Position numbers and translations under genes: made by a program. Below, one piece after another: positions 46,695 to 59,107 of a stretch of DNA of 64,000 bases. The notes beneath the pieces were generated by a model. It worked only from the letters and a program-made list of their open reading frames with translations, had not been told where the DNA came from and searched no databases. The stretch is from Tubiluchus corallicola (lineage: Eukaryota; Priapulida; Priapulimorpha; Priapulimorphida; Tubiluchidae), in NCBI GenBank assembly GCA_030141605.1, contig JAQGDQ010000263.1, forward strand, positions 116,502 to 180,501. The letters are read 5' to 3'. The first letter of the stretch is position 1. The number at the start of each line of letters is the position of its first letter.

Positions 46695-47075
46695 GTAGCT
46701 TCAAGTGCTTCAAAGCATGAAAATGCTTCAAGGCATTAAATACTTCAAAGCACTAAAATGTTGACGCTTCAAGTACTTCAAAGCATTAAAATGCTTCAGA
46801 GCATTAAATACTTCAAAGCATTAAAATGTTGAAGCTTCAAGTGCTTCAAAAGCATTAAAATGCTTCAGAGCATTAAATACTTCAAAGCATTAAAATGTTG
46901 AAGCTTCAAGTGCTTCAAAAGCATTAAAATGCTTCAGAGCTTTAAATACTTCAAAGCATTAAAATGTTGAAGCTTCAAGTGCTTCAAAAGCATTAAAATG
47001 CTTCAGAGCATTAAACACTTCAAAGCATTAAAATGTTGAAGCTTCAAGTGCTTCAAAAGCCATTAAAATGCTTTT
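46695..47075 (+). repeat. About 68-bp minisatellite built of GCTTCAA / AGCATTAAA modules
   Basis: Five to six units contain GCTTCAAGTGCTTCAAAAGC and ATTAAAATGCTTCAGAGC. Each unit holds several short inverted repeats (TGCTT/AAGCA). No coding frame persists. Confidence 0.88.
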
Positions 47076-47762
47076 ACACATCACCGTTCCTCATCACATT
47101 TTGCCAGTCAGTAAGCCATCACACACGTAAATGATTATGCATTAAATACTAACTGGTATACAGCAAACAAAAGGTCGGTGGGCAGTGGACAGAAAGACCT
47201 GTCCAGTCACAATGTCAACGACAGTGCGTCACTGAAAATAAAGCATTTTGTGACTAATTTAATAGCTGTAAGCTATAATAAACAAGCTGTCAATGTTCTA
47301 AAAACAAATCTATTAGTCGCATGAGTCATGAGAAAATTGCATAGTTTTTGGCAACCCCGCAAAACTGCGAACAGAAAAATTATGGCTAGGAAGTTGAAAG
47401 CGTGAAGAAGCACGCATGCGTGCACGCGGAAAAATAACCGCTGGTCACCCCGGGTGAACAGTGAAAATGTGACCGTCGTTTCAAACTGTGATAATTAGCG
47501 CAGTTAGCACCCAATCAAAAGCAAATTTCATTGATGATCCACGAAAGGCCAAAAAGAATCAAATAGGTAGAGAAAAAAAACTGAACTTCAATAATCTAGT
47601 GAAATTTGTGTAAGAAGATTTCCGCCGTTGAAGAAAGGCGGAACAAGAAATTGAATGCTTATTTTTTGCTGGATTAATTGTTGTGTTTACTTGACTTGAG
47701 GACAGATGTCTTTATTTTAGAATTCTGCCTGCCCATTGTCCACAATAGACGTAATGGGCTTT

Positions 47763-48135
47763 TGATGATGGTGATGATGATGATGATGATGGTGGTGGTA
47801 GTGGTGGTGGTGGTGGTGGTGGTGGTGGTGGTGGTAGTAGTAGTGATGATGATGATGATTATGATGGTGATGGTGGTGGTAGTAGTAGTGGTGGTGGTGG
47901 TGGTGGTGGTGGTACTGGTGGTGGTGGTAGTAGTAGTGGTGATGATGATGATTATGATGGCGATGGTGGTGGTAGTAGTAGTGGTGATGATGATTATGAT
48001 GGTGATGATGATGGTGGTGGTGGTGGTGGTAGTAGTGATGATGATGATGATTATGATGGTGATGGTGGTGGTAGTAGTAGTGATGATGATGATGATTGAT
48101 GGTGATGGTGGTAGTAGTGGTGATGATGATGATGA
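47763..48135 (+). repeat. GAT/GGT trinucleotide microsatellite
   Basis: About 370 bp of GAT, GGT and AGT triplets. The Thr/Ile, His/Tyr and Val/Met frames on either strand are artefacts. Shorter relatives occur at 3685-3845 and 45018-45190. Confidence 0.95.
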
Positions 48136-48460
48136 CGACATCTAAAATTTGTAGATAATTAATCAAAAAAGACTATTCCAGCCCTAGGATTTGCATGGCG
48201 AGGATGCTGTCAGTCACAAACACACAAACTCAGTCACGTGTCCATTCCATTATTATCGTATTAACAAGTTAAGCACTGCAAACTTCGAGTAATAATTGTT
48301 GGGATTTCACCAAGGACATTCTCTATAGCATAACGTCTAATAAACTACGTGAAATTTATGAAATTTAAGTAAACCTTTAAGTCCATATCTATTGTCTCAG
48401 GGGTTATGGGTGTAGTCTCTACAGTTCTTATATAAGTTAACTGTTGCAACAAGCTATTAT

Positions 48461-48595
48461 TATAGGGGCAGTTGACCTGATGACCGTATGGTCACTTCGC
48501 TGCCCCTTCTCCTATATATAATTTTTATTTTTCATTATAAAATTACAAAAAATGTTGTGTTTGTGTTTGTAAAATAAATTGAATTGAATTTTCGC
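48461..48595 (+). mobile_element. Second retroelement 3' end with the nested hairpin
   Basis: GGGGCAG, GATGACCGTATGGTC and CTGCCCC give the same nested hairpin as at 11800-11860. A TGTTTGTGTTTGTAAAATAA stretch and a TTGAA simple repeat follow. Only the 3' end is present. Confidence 0.5.
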
Positions 48596-48599
48596 GTAT

Positions 48600-50740
48600 T
48601 TTAAAACAATAGAAGGATATATCCACCATTCGCAAGTTTAAAATTCGTACAGGTTTCACTGCCATGATTAGTTTCTTCCCTTGCGAAAAAGCAGAAATCG
48701 CTTTTCGAGAAACTCGCTAAACACAATCGCTGTTACAATAGGCCCGCCTTCGGAACTGACAACTTGGGCCTACGTACTGAACTGTTTTGTTTCTGGTTTT
48801 GCAAACACACAGCAACAAGGACACGTATTAAAAACAGCGACACTAATGACACAGCTTTATACAAAAACCAACAAAAGATTCAAATAATCCTCTACCGGTC
48901 TGTATGTACACAGATTCTTAATGGTAATTAGTGAAGAATGAAGATTAATTTATGAAGGATGTTTCACTAATGCTAATTAATTAGGAAATTGTACTGACTC
49001 AGAGATTTTAGCAAATGTTATCAATGTGTAATATAACTAAAGTTCAACTGTTCTGTTGTAGTATGGTCTGAGAATGCATAAGTAAAAAGAATTGAAACTA
49101 CTGAAATTGAAAATTTGTTTCAAAAAAGTGAATTACGTCACTTATATTCCTAAAAAGGGAAGAAAATTTGTCACTTGAGCGAATTTGTCGGAAAATGATC
49201 AACATCCGATGTGTGATTCAGAACTTCAAGGCCTCACAATGAAACAGTATACTGTTCTCTTCAAATTGCACCTGAACTAATGACAGGTAGTAAAGGTGTC
49301 ATCAATGTGTGTTCGTGCGCTACCCCGTTTGTATGGTAATCACGGTGAAAAAAGTCGCAGGTAGAGTAGGTGGGTGGGTGGATTAATTGATAACGCTTTC
49401 CTGGGCTTCCGACGGGAAGGGAGTAATTACAGACCTAAATACAAAACAATGGGTAAGCTATGTAGCCGCAAGAATGATAGTTTAGCCACTGTAAACTATG
49501 CCTAGTAGTAAATTTTCGCTAGGCGAATCTCCGTTTAACGTGTTCAAGTTTACTAATTGGGATTTGGTAACTCACACAAAAATGAGACTAGTAGTATTCG
49601 CTGTTGTATGTGAAGTAACAAACTAATCGAGGAAAGACTAAAGTAAGACCCAGTCGCCCCCCCCTGATGTTTCTGGAGGTTCTGTCACTACTAAACCTGA
49701 GATGTTACACATTATTTGTATCTAAAAACTGAGCTGAACTTCCTAAAGCCGAAATTCAGGTTTAACCCGAATAAGAGCGAGTGGCAGCCAACTCGAACGT
49801 AGAAGCTTTATCTTCTGGAAACACTGGAAAAAATCCTCTTTTTTGTGCGTGTTGAAAAAGTTTTTAACAGCGTTTGTAACAAAATACTCGAACAAGTGAG
49901 AAAAGAAGAGAGAGAGGAAATGTAAGAATGTTCTCACCTCAGTGGTTAAACACATTTGATGACAATGGTTTTACAGATTACGTAACAATTACATAGTAAA
50001 AACGATCAATAAAATGTAATAAATAAGAGAGTAAACAAACGAATAAATAAATAAATAAACAAAGGAATAATAAACAAAAATGTGATAGCTATACAATACT
50101 ACAGTTGCGAGACAATGTCGTGATCGAAAATTCATTCAACTTATTATGAAATTTTAATCATAATTAGCGAGCGGATTTTTGACTCTCAATTTTCCTAGTG
50201 AATTCAAGGAACTGGACTGAAACGGATTCGATGACGGATCTACTACCCAGTTCCCAACTGTAAAAACTGTTCGAAGGATTTTTCACTTTCCCCAAAACCA
50301 GCGCCTGGAATGGTGACTTCAAAAAAAAAGGAGGGAAAGGAAAGTTTGCAATGTTTGCTTATTTCAAGACTGCATTAGTTCTGCATGTCTGGGTTGTCTA
50401 CAGAAAGAGATTATTACATTCAACGCCTCTTCGGGACCGGTTTTTGAACATTTCTTCTTAACTAATCTCTTGTTTATTTTATTTATGCCTTCAGCTCTGC
50501 TGTGTCCCCTCCTGCGCGTGCAATATTACAAGTTGGTTAAGCATTTCTTGTTTGTAGATAAAATTAGAGCTGACAGATTCTTGAAGAATAAAAGAAGCAC
50601 AAAAAAGTGTCAAGGCCAAAGACTAAGTTGCGTTTGTTAGTTTAATAAAATTATGAAGGTATAAATGCAGTCGGAAAATTCACTCCATTAAGTTTTTACT
50701 CAAGAACGAAATCTGCTCCCCATTTCTTGTTCCCGAGTGC
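48600..50740. other. No gene recognised
   Basis: AT-rich DNA. A perfect donor (ACTGAG/GTGAGA) follows a six-codon minus-strand frame at 49938-49955 in the same phase as the RhoGAP common exon, but that is too little to call an exon. Confidence 0.45.
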
Positions 50741-50754
50741 GAGACAGCACCATG

Positions 50755-51366
50755 GCACCATGTGGCACCATTAACAGCAAACATTGTTGCACCATTAACA
50801 GCAAACATTGTTGCACCATTAACCGCAAACACTGTTGCACCATTAACCGCAAACACTGTTGCACCATTAACAGCAAACACTGTGGCACCATTAACAGCAA
50901 ACACTGTGGCACCATTAACAGAAAACACTGCGGCACCATTAACAGCAAACACTGTCGCACCATTAACAGCAAACATTGTTGCACCATTAACAGCAAACAC
51001 TGTGGCACCATTAACAGCAAACACTGTGGCACCATTAACAGCAAACACTGTTGCACCATTAACAGCAAACACTGTTGCACCATTAACAGCAAACACTGTG
51101 GCACCATTAACAGCAAACACTGTGGCACCATTAACAGCAAACACTGTTGCACCATTAACAGCAAACACTGTTGCACCATTAACAGCAAACACTGTTGCAC
51201 CATTAACAGCAAACACTGTTGCACCATTAACAGCAAACACTGTGGCACCATTAACAGCAAACACTGTGGCACCATTAACAGCAAACACTGCTGCACCATT
51301 AACAGCAAACACTGTGGCACCATTAACAGCAAACACTGCTGCACCATTAACAGCAAACACTGTTGC
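50755..51366 (+). repeat. 24-bp minisatellite, about 25 units
   Basis: The unit is GCACCATTAACAGCAAACAC followed by TGTT or TGTG. Because 24 is a multiple of three and the unit lacks stops in most frames, four frames stay open over 600 bp (for example an NGATVFAV octapeptide on the minus strand). They are artefacts. Confidence 0.93.
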
Positions 51367-51694
51367 ATTTCAATTCCTAGTAGCAATGTAATCATCATAA
51401 AAAACTAAAACTGGTTTACAATTTTTCTTTCAATTACGATCTATTCAGTTGGACACCAGCATGAGAGAGACTTGCAGAATCACGCAATTGCTTTGTGAAT
51501 AGTAGGTATTCTAAGCTGGTACACAGCTCATTTTGGCATTTGGAGACAACCCACAGTTTTCAACAGTCGTAATTATATGCTACTGATCACGTTTTTTCTG
51601 CTGTAGAGGCATCTGTGAGAGCATCTAATAAAATCGTGAGAAAACTGTGCAGAATTGTTGAACCACGTGACGCTGGTCTATTCACTAAACCCTA

Positions 51695-51845
51695 CAAATG
51701 ATCATCATCGTCGTCAGCGGCAGCAGAAGCAACGACAACAACAGAGGCAGCAGGAGCAACAACAGCAGCTGCAGCACAAAAAGATGGAAAAGAAACAGCA
51801 GCAACGCCACAAGTAGCAACAACGACATCAGCAGCAATTATCGAG
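51695..51845 (+). repeat. Imperfect CAGCAA/ACAACA tract
   Basis: About 150 bp rich in CAG, CAA and ACA triplets. No supported gene around it. Confidence 0.7.
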
Positions 51846-52317
51846 TCGTTTTTTAATTTTACGACAGAAGAACTAGCTGAGTGACTACCGAAATTAAGCA
51901 ACAATGAAACTGACCAACAAATGAATAGGTGACCGGCAGGAATACTGTTTTTTGGCGGTTTCATCTGTCATACTTCTTCTGGCCATCCGTCTCATTGAGC
52001 GAGGGGTGTTGTTAGAGAAAAAGTCTTTAGATCTCTCAAAGCACTATGTTTGGTAAAAAGAAAGATCCCAGTCGCTCCACAACCATAAACATTAAGTGGT
52101 CCTACCAAATACGTACAATAAGCACGCGGAATGCACATTACGTATAACAATATTTGTGACGTGTAAATAACCAGGCAGTTTAAATAAAGTATGATTCGGA
52201 GTCCAGATTATTATGCAAAATTTCACCGGAATGCTCTCTCGATGTTTTTTACGAAAATGAAGCTTCTTAATGAGAGAAATGAAGACAACTAAAATAAAAA
52301 TAGCAGCCATCACCCAC

Positions 52318-52680
52318 TTAAAAGAAAACCGGACGATTGTTTAGACTCAATCTCATTTTAATATACTGTCCAGAATATACACTTTCTTGCCTATAAAGCT
52401 TAACAATTGTTCCTTATATTTGGATAATTAGCTTAGAAAGTTAATTAACGGCAACCGAACACAGCTATTGCTTACGTCAGAAACTAACCACAGTTTGTGC
52501 AATGGCAGGCATCTTCCCTTGCGCATCAAGCACGTTTGCATAAGTGTTACAGTACTGTTTAAAGGCGTGATGTCACGAAAATGGGCTTTACAACATATGA
52601 CGTTAGAAACTAACACTGCAGTTCATGATCATGCTTATCACTATACCGCCTTCGATTTGTCGGGCACGCGAATGTTTGTT
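52318..52680 (+). mobile_element. MITE family A, copy 3, right end lost
   Basis: It begins TTAA + AAGAAAACCGGACGATTG and matches the other two copies until about 52680, where homology stops. The interior CRE palindrome is mutated (TGACGTTA). Complements copy 2, which lacks the other end. Confidence 0.85.
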
Positions 52681-52689
52681 TAAGTGGAC

Positions 52690-54470
52690 GCTGGTCGCTA
52701 TTTTCATTTTAAGAATTCGTTTATCACAAATCAGTTTCTCATGAGAATAGCTACTAAAATTTTGCAATAAAAATAGAATTATTTTCATTTTATTAAAATA
52801 CGTACTGACTAGTGACTACCGCCAATAATTATTGAGATTTTGCGTTGTACAGGTAATATTAACACTCAAAAGCAAGCTGGGAAGATCATTGTATATAGGA
52901 TACAAATTTTTATATAACATAACAAAACAACCAAGTGACCCTGGTTCCGAACAGCTTTTCAATTTTGAATCTATATTTAATATAAAATGACATAGGCGTA
53001 ATAAATCACTTGTATTAATTTAAGTCAAGGGTAATCCGTGAAAAGCTTAATTGTGAACAGGTAGTGAAGACACAGACAGACAGACAAGCGGATATTTACT
53101 TCTCTTACATGCATGAAACGAATCAACTTGACTAAACCTCTATAAAGGCTACGGGCACAATTAGCGGCCCCTTTCCTTGATCCATTAAGAATAATTATCA
53201 ACTTCGGCCCGCCAAAGCAGCAGATAATTTTGTCATCTTCACAAATAGACACCTTTCCTTCTTGTCTGTTGCTACCTTGAAATTGAAGCAAAAGTACACA
53301 CAGTTTCCACAGAAGAGTGATACAGATACAGTGTTTTGCTGGTCCCGTGTTAAGAAAGATAATTATCATGGATTAAGGCTACCCGAGCTTCAGAATAAAA
53401 GCCTGCGTCTGACCTCTACTTGAAACATGAAAAGGTAATCTCACCTTCCATATGTGCAAAAATTGACGAAGCATAATTTGACCCTGCGCGCCCCCTGTAG
53501 GCATATCGTCTAATGGGCAGCGACCCTAAAAACCCATTTTAGTTGAATCCTTGTTTGATCTACTCAACGTCAACGAAAGTGTGGTAAGGATAATTACAAT
53601 GATTAAAAGAACATTGAGGTACAGCAAAGGATTCCATGGATTTCACCTAAAAAAACTTCAGGGTGGTTTTCTAGTGGAACGAGTTTTGAAGTGTTCTCAT
53701 CGCGCACCACCCGCTGTGGGTCGGTGGGGTTTTGTGGAGGAAAATATCGGTCACGTGATTAGCTATTATGAATTTGAAAATTTATAGTTTACACTTTCAA
53801 AGAAAAATGTCCATCAATAAGAAATATTGTCAAGGTCGCAGGTATTTTACTGTTATCTTAAACTGAATTTATTTCATTAATATTTATTTCTTTATTAAGC
53901 GGCTACCACAAGGGTTTTATTAAGATATGTTAACGAAATTTTAAAGTTAAGCAAATTTTTATGTTTACGACAAAACATTACTTGAAAACAGGGACTAAAC
54001 CGACGAGACAGGACTCAGTGGAGGCTGCTAAAATTCCAAGATCGGTGCCCACGACTTCAGCGCCCACAACCCTAGTACTTGTCCGGCACCTCAACACCCT
54101 CAGTAACAAGATGCCCTCTCGTGCATGCAATGTAGATGCAGCGACGATGTTTTGAACATCAGGAAAATCAACAACAAGCGGCCATAACAAAGTGAAAATT
54201 AGTAAATAAACAGGAAAAGCAGTTCTCTATGCCACTGACAGGGCATTGACAGTACGGGAAATCTTTTAATCACTTTCAATTGCCCACTGACAGTGCATAT
54301 ACAAACGCTCTTCAAATACGATGGACGGCTATATTAACAAGTGCTGGGTTATTCAACAGGGCTAGATAATCACGAATTTGACTACTAATTCACAAACAAA
54401 AATTGATCGTCCTCAGCAGAAATAAATTGACAATTTTCGCACACAATCAAATATCATTCTCTGAAGTGGG
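52690..54470. other. No gene recognised
   Basis: No exon or repeat family that I can support. A CTCF-like sequence, GCGCCCCCTGTAGG, lies at 53488-53501 but mismatches the consensus at two positions. Confidence 0.4.
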
Positions 54471-54479
54471 AAACCTAGA

Positions 54480-55070
54480 CAGGCTTTCAACAAATTTGGC
54501 TTTCAAGATTACAAAACGTTCAGTAACACCTCACGTTTTAGCATTCTACATACAGCTACCCTAACATTACTAGACATGTTGCATCATGCGGCAAGGCACT
54601 TCATCACTAACACTGGCCCTAGACTTTGGAATAACATAAACGAAAACATAAAAAATTCTTTATCTATAAATAACTTCAAAGTAAATTTTAAAAATGAAAT
54701 CTTTTCTAATTATACAGACTAAATCAATTTGATTAATTACACTGCTGTCCCTGTCGGAATCCATTGTGTTGCTGGCTATGTCAATTTTTACATTTCTATA
54801 GTTCATGTTACTTCATACAGATACCATCACACCTTTCTTCTTCTTTCTATTTTTCTATTAACCTTTCTTTTACTCCTTTACTGCTCTTTTCTATTACACT
54901 CAGTCCACATTCATTTGGGGTGCTCTAAACAAGTAAATACTTCTTGAGTACCCCACGGGTCATTTGCGGCTTGGCATCTTGTGCACATAATAATAAATAT
55001 GTTACTAAATACTTTTATGTACAATGCTGTAATGATCATTGTGGATATATTTAATAAAAAAATAAATTGT
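54480..55070 (+). pseudogene. 3' end of a CR1/L2-like LINE
   Basis: The plus-strand frame ending with TAA at about 54722 reads ARHFITNTGPRLWNNIN and then NNFKVNFKNEIF. The GP-LWN-I ... FK pattern is the usual C-terminal end of the reverse-transcriptase protein of CR1/L2/jockey-type LINEs. Only about 80 codons remain, so the copy is 5' truncated as is typical of target-primed insertion. A 350-bp 3' UTR follows, ending in several AATAAA motifs. Confidence 0.7.
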
Positions 55071-55083
55071 ATAAGTTTGTGGT

Positions 55084-55259
55084 ATCACCGTCAGCATCAT
55101 CATGCATCAGCTTCACAGTCGTCACGATCATTTGTTTCTTTTCACTCTTCTTCGTCATTTTCACCATCATCATCACCGTCAGCATCGCCATGCATCAGCT
55201 TCGCGGTCGTCACGATCATTTGTTTCTTTTCACTCTTCTTCATCATTTTCATCATCATC
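55084..55259 (+). repeat. 88-bp tandem duplication, CAT/CTT-rich
   Basis: Two units of 88 bp, each starting ATCACCGTCAGCATC and containing GTCACGATCATTTGTTTC. It directly follows the LINE 3' end. Confidence 0.85.
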
Positions 55260-55369
55260 ATTACCGGCAGCAGAAAAATGAGAACGATTTGCTTTTCAAC
55301 GGTCTACATTTCGAAATGTAAGTTCCCAGTAAAAATTGACGTGAATTAGTTTGACAAGCTCTTCAAGTA

Positions 55370-55677
55370 TTCAAACTCCATTTGTGGAATAATTATGAGC
55401 AAAATTCACAAAACTGAGAATCAACTCTTATACGTTGTGTACTGAAAGAGCGAGGCACGTTAAACTAGGAAAAATCCCGGCTGAGAATCGTATCTGCTCA
55501 TATTGTTTCAGAAATGAAATCGAAGACGAATTGCACTTTGCTATAAAATGTCTATATTACATTGATCTTAGAGGAAAATCATATAATCACATCAATGCAA
55601 TTAAATCAGAATTTTTCCTTATGAGAGATGCTGATAAATTTTTATTCTTGATGGGAAGTAATGATTTAGATTATTGA
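55370..55677 (+). pseudogene. 3' end of a second, different LINE
   Basis: The frame encodes KLRINSYTLCTERARHVKLG, then IPAENRICSYC, EIEDELHFAIKC and YYIDLRGKSY. The pattern 'R-C-x-x-C ... EDE-x-HF ... C-x-x-Y ... LR' is the zinc-knuckle-like C-terminus found in many non-LTR retrotransposon proteins. Open to its natural stop at 55675-55677 but lacking the reverse transcriptase, so 5' truncated. A 40-bp satellite starts about 200 bp downstream. Confidence 0.72.
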
Positions 55678-55889
55678 TTATTGATTGTTGGGCATTTATT
55701 GATTATGTTGAAAAAGCGTTTTAAAGACATGATGAACAATATACTATATAATTATCATATCATTGAAAATGAGGCCTGATGAATGACGATTTATTTTGAA
55801 TACTAATCATTAAACTTTTCATTTAAATAACTAATATAACTAACAGGAAGATTTAATAACATTTGTTTGATGAGTAATTGTTTTGTTTG

Positions 55890-56460
55890 TATATAGTGTC
55901 ATTATATTTCAAAATTGAAATTGTATATATTCTTGTTTTTTTTTGTATATTTCAAAATTGAAATTGTATGTATATCTTGTTTTTTGTATATTTCAAAATT
56001 GAAATTGTATGTATATCTTGTTTTTTGTATATTTCAAAATTGAAATTGTATGTATATCTTGTTTTTTGTATATTTCAAAATTGAAATTGTATTTTTTGTT
56101 TTTTGTTTATTGAAATTGTATGTATATCTTGTTTTTTGTATATTTCAAAATTGAAATTGTATGTATATCTTGTTTTTTGTATATTTCAAAATTGAAATTG
56201 TATGTATATCTTGTTTTTTGTATATTTCAAAATTGAAATTGTATGTATATCTTATTTTTGTATATTTCAAAATTGAAATTGTATATATTCTTGTTTTTTT
56301 TGTATATTTCAAAATTGAAATTGTATGTATATCTTGTTTTTTGTATATTTCAAAATTGAAATTGTATGTATATCTTGTTTTTTGTATATTTCAAAATTGA
56401 AATTGTATATATGTCTTGTTTTTGCTATATTTCAAAATTGAAATTGCCTGTACGTCTTGT
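55890..56460 (+). repeat. About 40-bp minisatellite, 13-14 units
   Basis: The unit contains TATATTTCAAAATTGAAATT and GTATGTATATCTTGTTTTT. The TTTCAA-AA-TTGAAA core is a small inverted repeat. One unit is a hybrid near 56095. AT-rich; non-coding. Confidence 0.92.
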
Positions 56461-56469
56461 ATGTATTTT

Positions 56470-58090
56470 TTGACACTAATAAATATCTAAAAATATTTAA
56501 GCAAAACCCACAATGGAACAGAATGTGTTAAAATGTGCCTGTAAACTCGTCTAATTTACTTTCACTCAACTTCTCTGAGAGGGTGCTTTACATTATACGT
56601 AACCGCCTACAATTCATTAATTATACAACAGTCCTACAGTAGCCTTCTGCTGTACGCTAACCAACATATCAATCAAAATTCTTAAATAACAGACGCGAAG
56701 AGCACAGAATACTAATTACGGAAGGACACTAAGAAATGCCTACAATGCAATGTCAACTATGACCACAGTTAATTTCCCTTCACTGTGTATCAGAGGCCAT
56801 AGATACAGGTACTATATCACCTTGCCAGAAGCTATTTATTAGTATATAGGATGACAACTTGCATGACCCAATTCAGATACCTATGCGCGCGCAGAAAACA
56901 TTATATACATGTAAATGTTTTTAAAATTCCTTGGCATAATTTATTACACTTGCATAAAATAATTGGCAGGGAAACATTAATACTTACAAATTCGAAATCT
57001 ATTTTAAGTTCGCAATCGGTTCTTTTGGTTGTGGAACAGGTCTAAGCTAATTAGTAGCATGTATATCAACGGAGGGTTTAGACTAATCAAGTGGATTAAT
57101 TACACAGTCAACTAAGTTCAATTGTCAACTAGGCTGACGACCCAAGAACATGCAATTATTCAAATTCCATAATGTGCAAACGGGGGCTAATTGTAAAAAC
57201 TAAAAACAAGAAATCACACAAATAAATTTAGAATGCATCACACGCAGTAAGCAATATACAGTACCAGGATGTAGGCACATTTGGTCCACGCAGAACATTG
57301 CAATGTGCCTCCGGGATTAATAAGGAGCGGACTGAATGCTTAACAAAGAAGAAAATGCCGTTCAAAGAAGAAGACAGTTTATGTCCCGAAGCGAATACCT
57401 TCGATTATACGACGTGGCTTATAAATTCTAAGTGTAGAAGAAAAAGAAGAGTGCGAGAATTGTAAACATGCGCATAATGTCACCTTGCAAAACAAGAATA
57501 AGTTTATTTCAATAAGAAAAAGGCACGTACAAAAAATGTTAGCTGAGCCTTCTTGTCATATGACAGTGTATACGACAGTTACTATGAGACAGTGAGGCAG
57601 TTGGGGACGTGTTCCTGTATGAGTTGTTTATTTAAGTGGGTGATTTGTTAATTGTACTTGTGTTTATGTTTGTAAAATAATTATTTTATAAGCATTTTAT
57701 TATTATTATTATTATTACAATTGCATATTTAAATGAATTTATAAAAAAATAAAAATAAAATACTTGTTTGACAATGAAACTCGGTAGATTTTCTTTTCTA
57801 TTGTAAAAACTTTGTAAATAGTTTTGTTTACATTATGTGGGGTTAACTATTAGGTTAAGTTGACTTGAGTTGAGCAGCTTGAGGTGAGGTAAGTTGAGTT
57901 GTTTTGAAGTATGAAAGTAGCGTCATCAAAGTGGACGAGTAAAAGAGATGCGAGAGAAAGAAAGGTGGAAAAGGAAATGAGGCGAAACTTGGAAGAAAGA
58001 GAGATGTTGAGAAGGAGGGAAACAAACAGGGGACATTTCTAACAATCCCCATCCTGCTGTAAAAAAAACATGGCTACAAAAATGTGGTAC
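56470..58090. other. No gene recognised
   Basis: AT-rich DNA with an (ATT)n tract at about 57700. A stretch at 57650-57685 (TGTGTTTATGTTTGTAAAATAA) resembles the retroelement tail at 48550 and may be another 3' end. Confidence 0.4.
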
Positions 58091-58417
58091 CTCAGTCTCA
58101 GGACTTCCTTCCGCCTCAGAGACTTCCTCTTTCACGTGATTCAGGTCGTCCTTCCGGTTCAGGGATAGCGACCGGATGCGATTGTCTTCTCCCTGTTCCC
58201 AATCATTCCCGGTCTCGTCGATGAACCTTCCTAGTGATCGCGATCGCAGCGCCCTCTCTTTTCTGCTCATTTCATGTCGTCTCCTGTGCCGCGAGCGTCC
58301 CGGTGAAATCGTGTTTCTGAGACCAAACTTTGCCTTAGTTTTCGGCGAGGTTACAGGACTTGTGGACGGAGACGTGGGGGAACTTTTATTGCCTAATTTC
58401 TGAATTATCCCCAACAT
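58091..58417 (-). CDS. ARHGAP20: Alternative first coding exon C of the RhoGAP gene
   Basis: ATG at 58415-58417 in a good context (CACCATGT), 109 codons, then a donor ETE/GTACCA in phase 0, matching the common exon at 28323-28433 and exon A. The peptide is strongly basic and Ser-rich: SPTSPSTSPVTSP, RSRHRRRHEMSRKER, RSLGRF and RSLSLNRKD, ending in an acidic EEVSEAEGSPETE. This looks like a regulated, membrane- or 14-3-3-binding leader. If spliced to the common exons it would give 1503 residues from a promoter nearly 30 kb upstream. Confidence 0.6.
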
Positions 58418-59011
58418 GGTGAGACAATGTTAACCACGTTTTATAAAATCCAGTACTAATACGATGCACATGGTTTATCCTCCAAACGTAGAATCTACGT
58501 GGAAAACTGAGAGAAATTTGAGAAACGTGATAATAATTGCACTCCTACCAGTGTTTTAGTTATATAACTGTGTACGTAGCGGTATATGTGCGCTCAGAAC
58601 GCCTCCACACTGCCCTAGTTCACCACATTGTCATTGTCTAAACCTACACAAAACACCCACCAGTCCACACAGCTTCAAAAATTCCATTCACAAAATTGCA
58701 CTCGTTGGCCTAAATTCTAGCAATTGTAGATGTTCAAATTAACGAACTGCTGTTTTTTTCCGCGTGAGAATTGTCAAAAATTCTTTTTTCCAGAGCACAT
58801 CACTCGTAAAGTGATTTTCAAGTGCTTCTGTCCATTCTGCTTACGTTATGGTGCTGAAAACTTCGACAGTCCAACGTAGCGAATTTGCCAGAACAGATAT
58901 TCCACGCGCACTTATGTCCGAAAATGTACAAAGAATAAGAAGATCTGATGATAAAAGCACTATAGCATGCTGGCAGCAGGTGTACAGTAGTGCCAGTGGC
59001 TCTTTGATGAT

Positions 59012-59107
59012 AACGTCACAGAAGGCATAAACAACAACAACTAATAGCAGATGTAGCAGACCAACGTCACAGAAGGCATAAACAACAACAACTAATAGCA
59101 GATGTAC
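59012..59107 (+). repeat. Two-unit tandem duplication
   Basis: A unit of about 50 bp with ACGTCACAGAAGGCATAAAC and AACTAATAGCAGATGTA is present twice. It starts at the donor side of candidate exon D. Confidence 0.85.

Noticed and set aside
47674-48166. Three 150-codon frames on both strands (Thr/Ile, His/Tyr, Val/Met)
   Set aside because: They are translations of a GAT/GGT microsatellite. Simultaneous openness in several frames is a property of the repeat.
48481-48525. CTGATGA next to a hairpin, as a hammerhead ribozyme
   Set aside because: No GAAA follows the stem. The structure is better explained as the retroelement 3' hairpin.
49938-49955. Six-codon candidate first exon with a perfect donor in the RhoGAP phase
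   Set aside because: Six codons and one donor match are too little; such matches are expected by chance in 30 kb.
50680-51408. Four overlapping frames of more than 200 codons
   Set aside because: A 24-bp tandem unit without stops keeps them open. There is no non-repetitive coding sequence at either end.
53488-53501. CTCF-type insulator site
   Set aside because: Two consensus mismatches and no supporting context; expected by chance.
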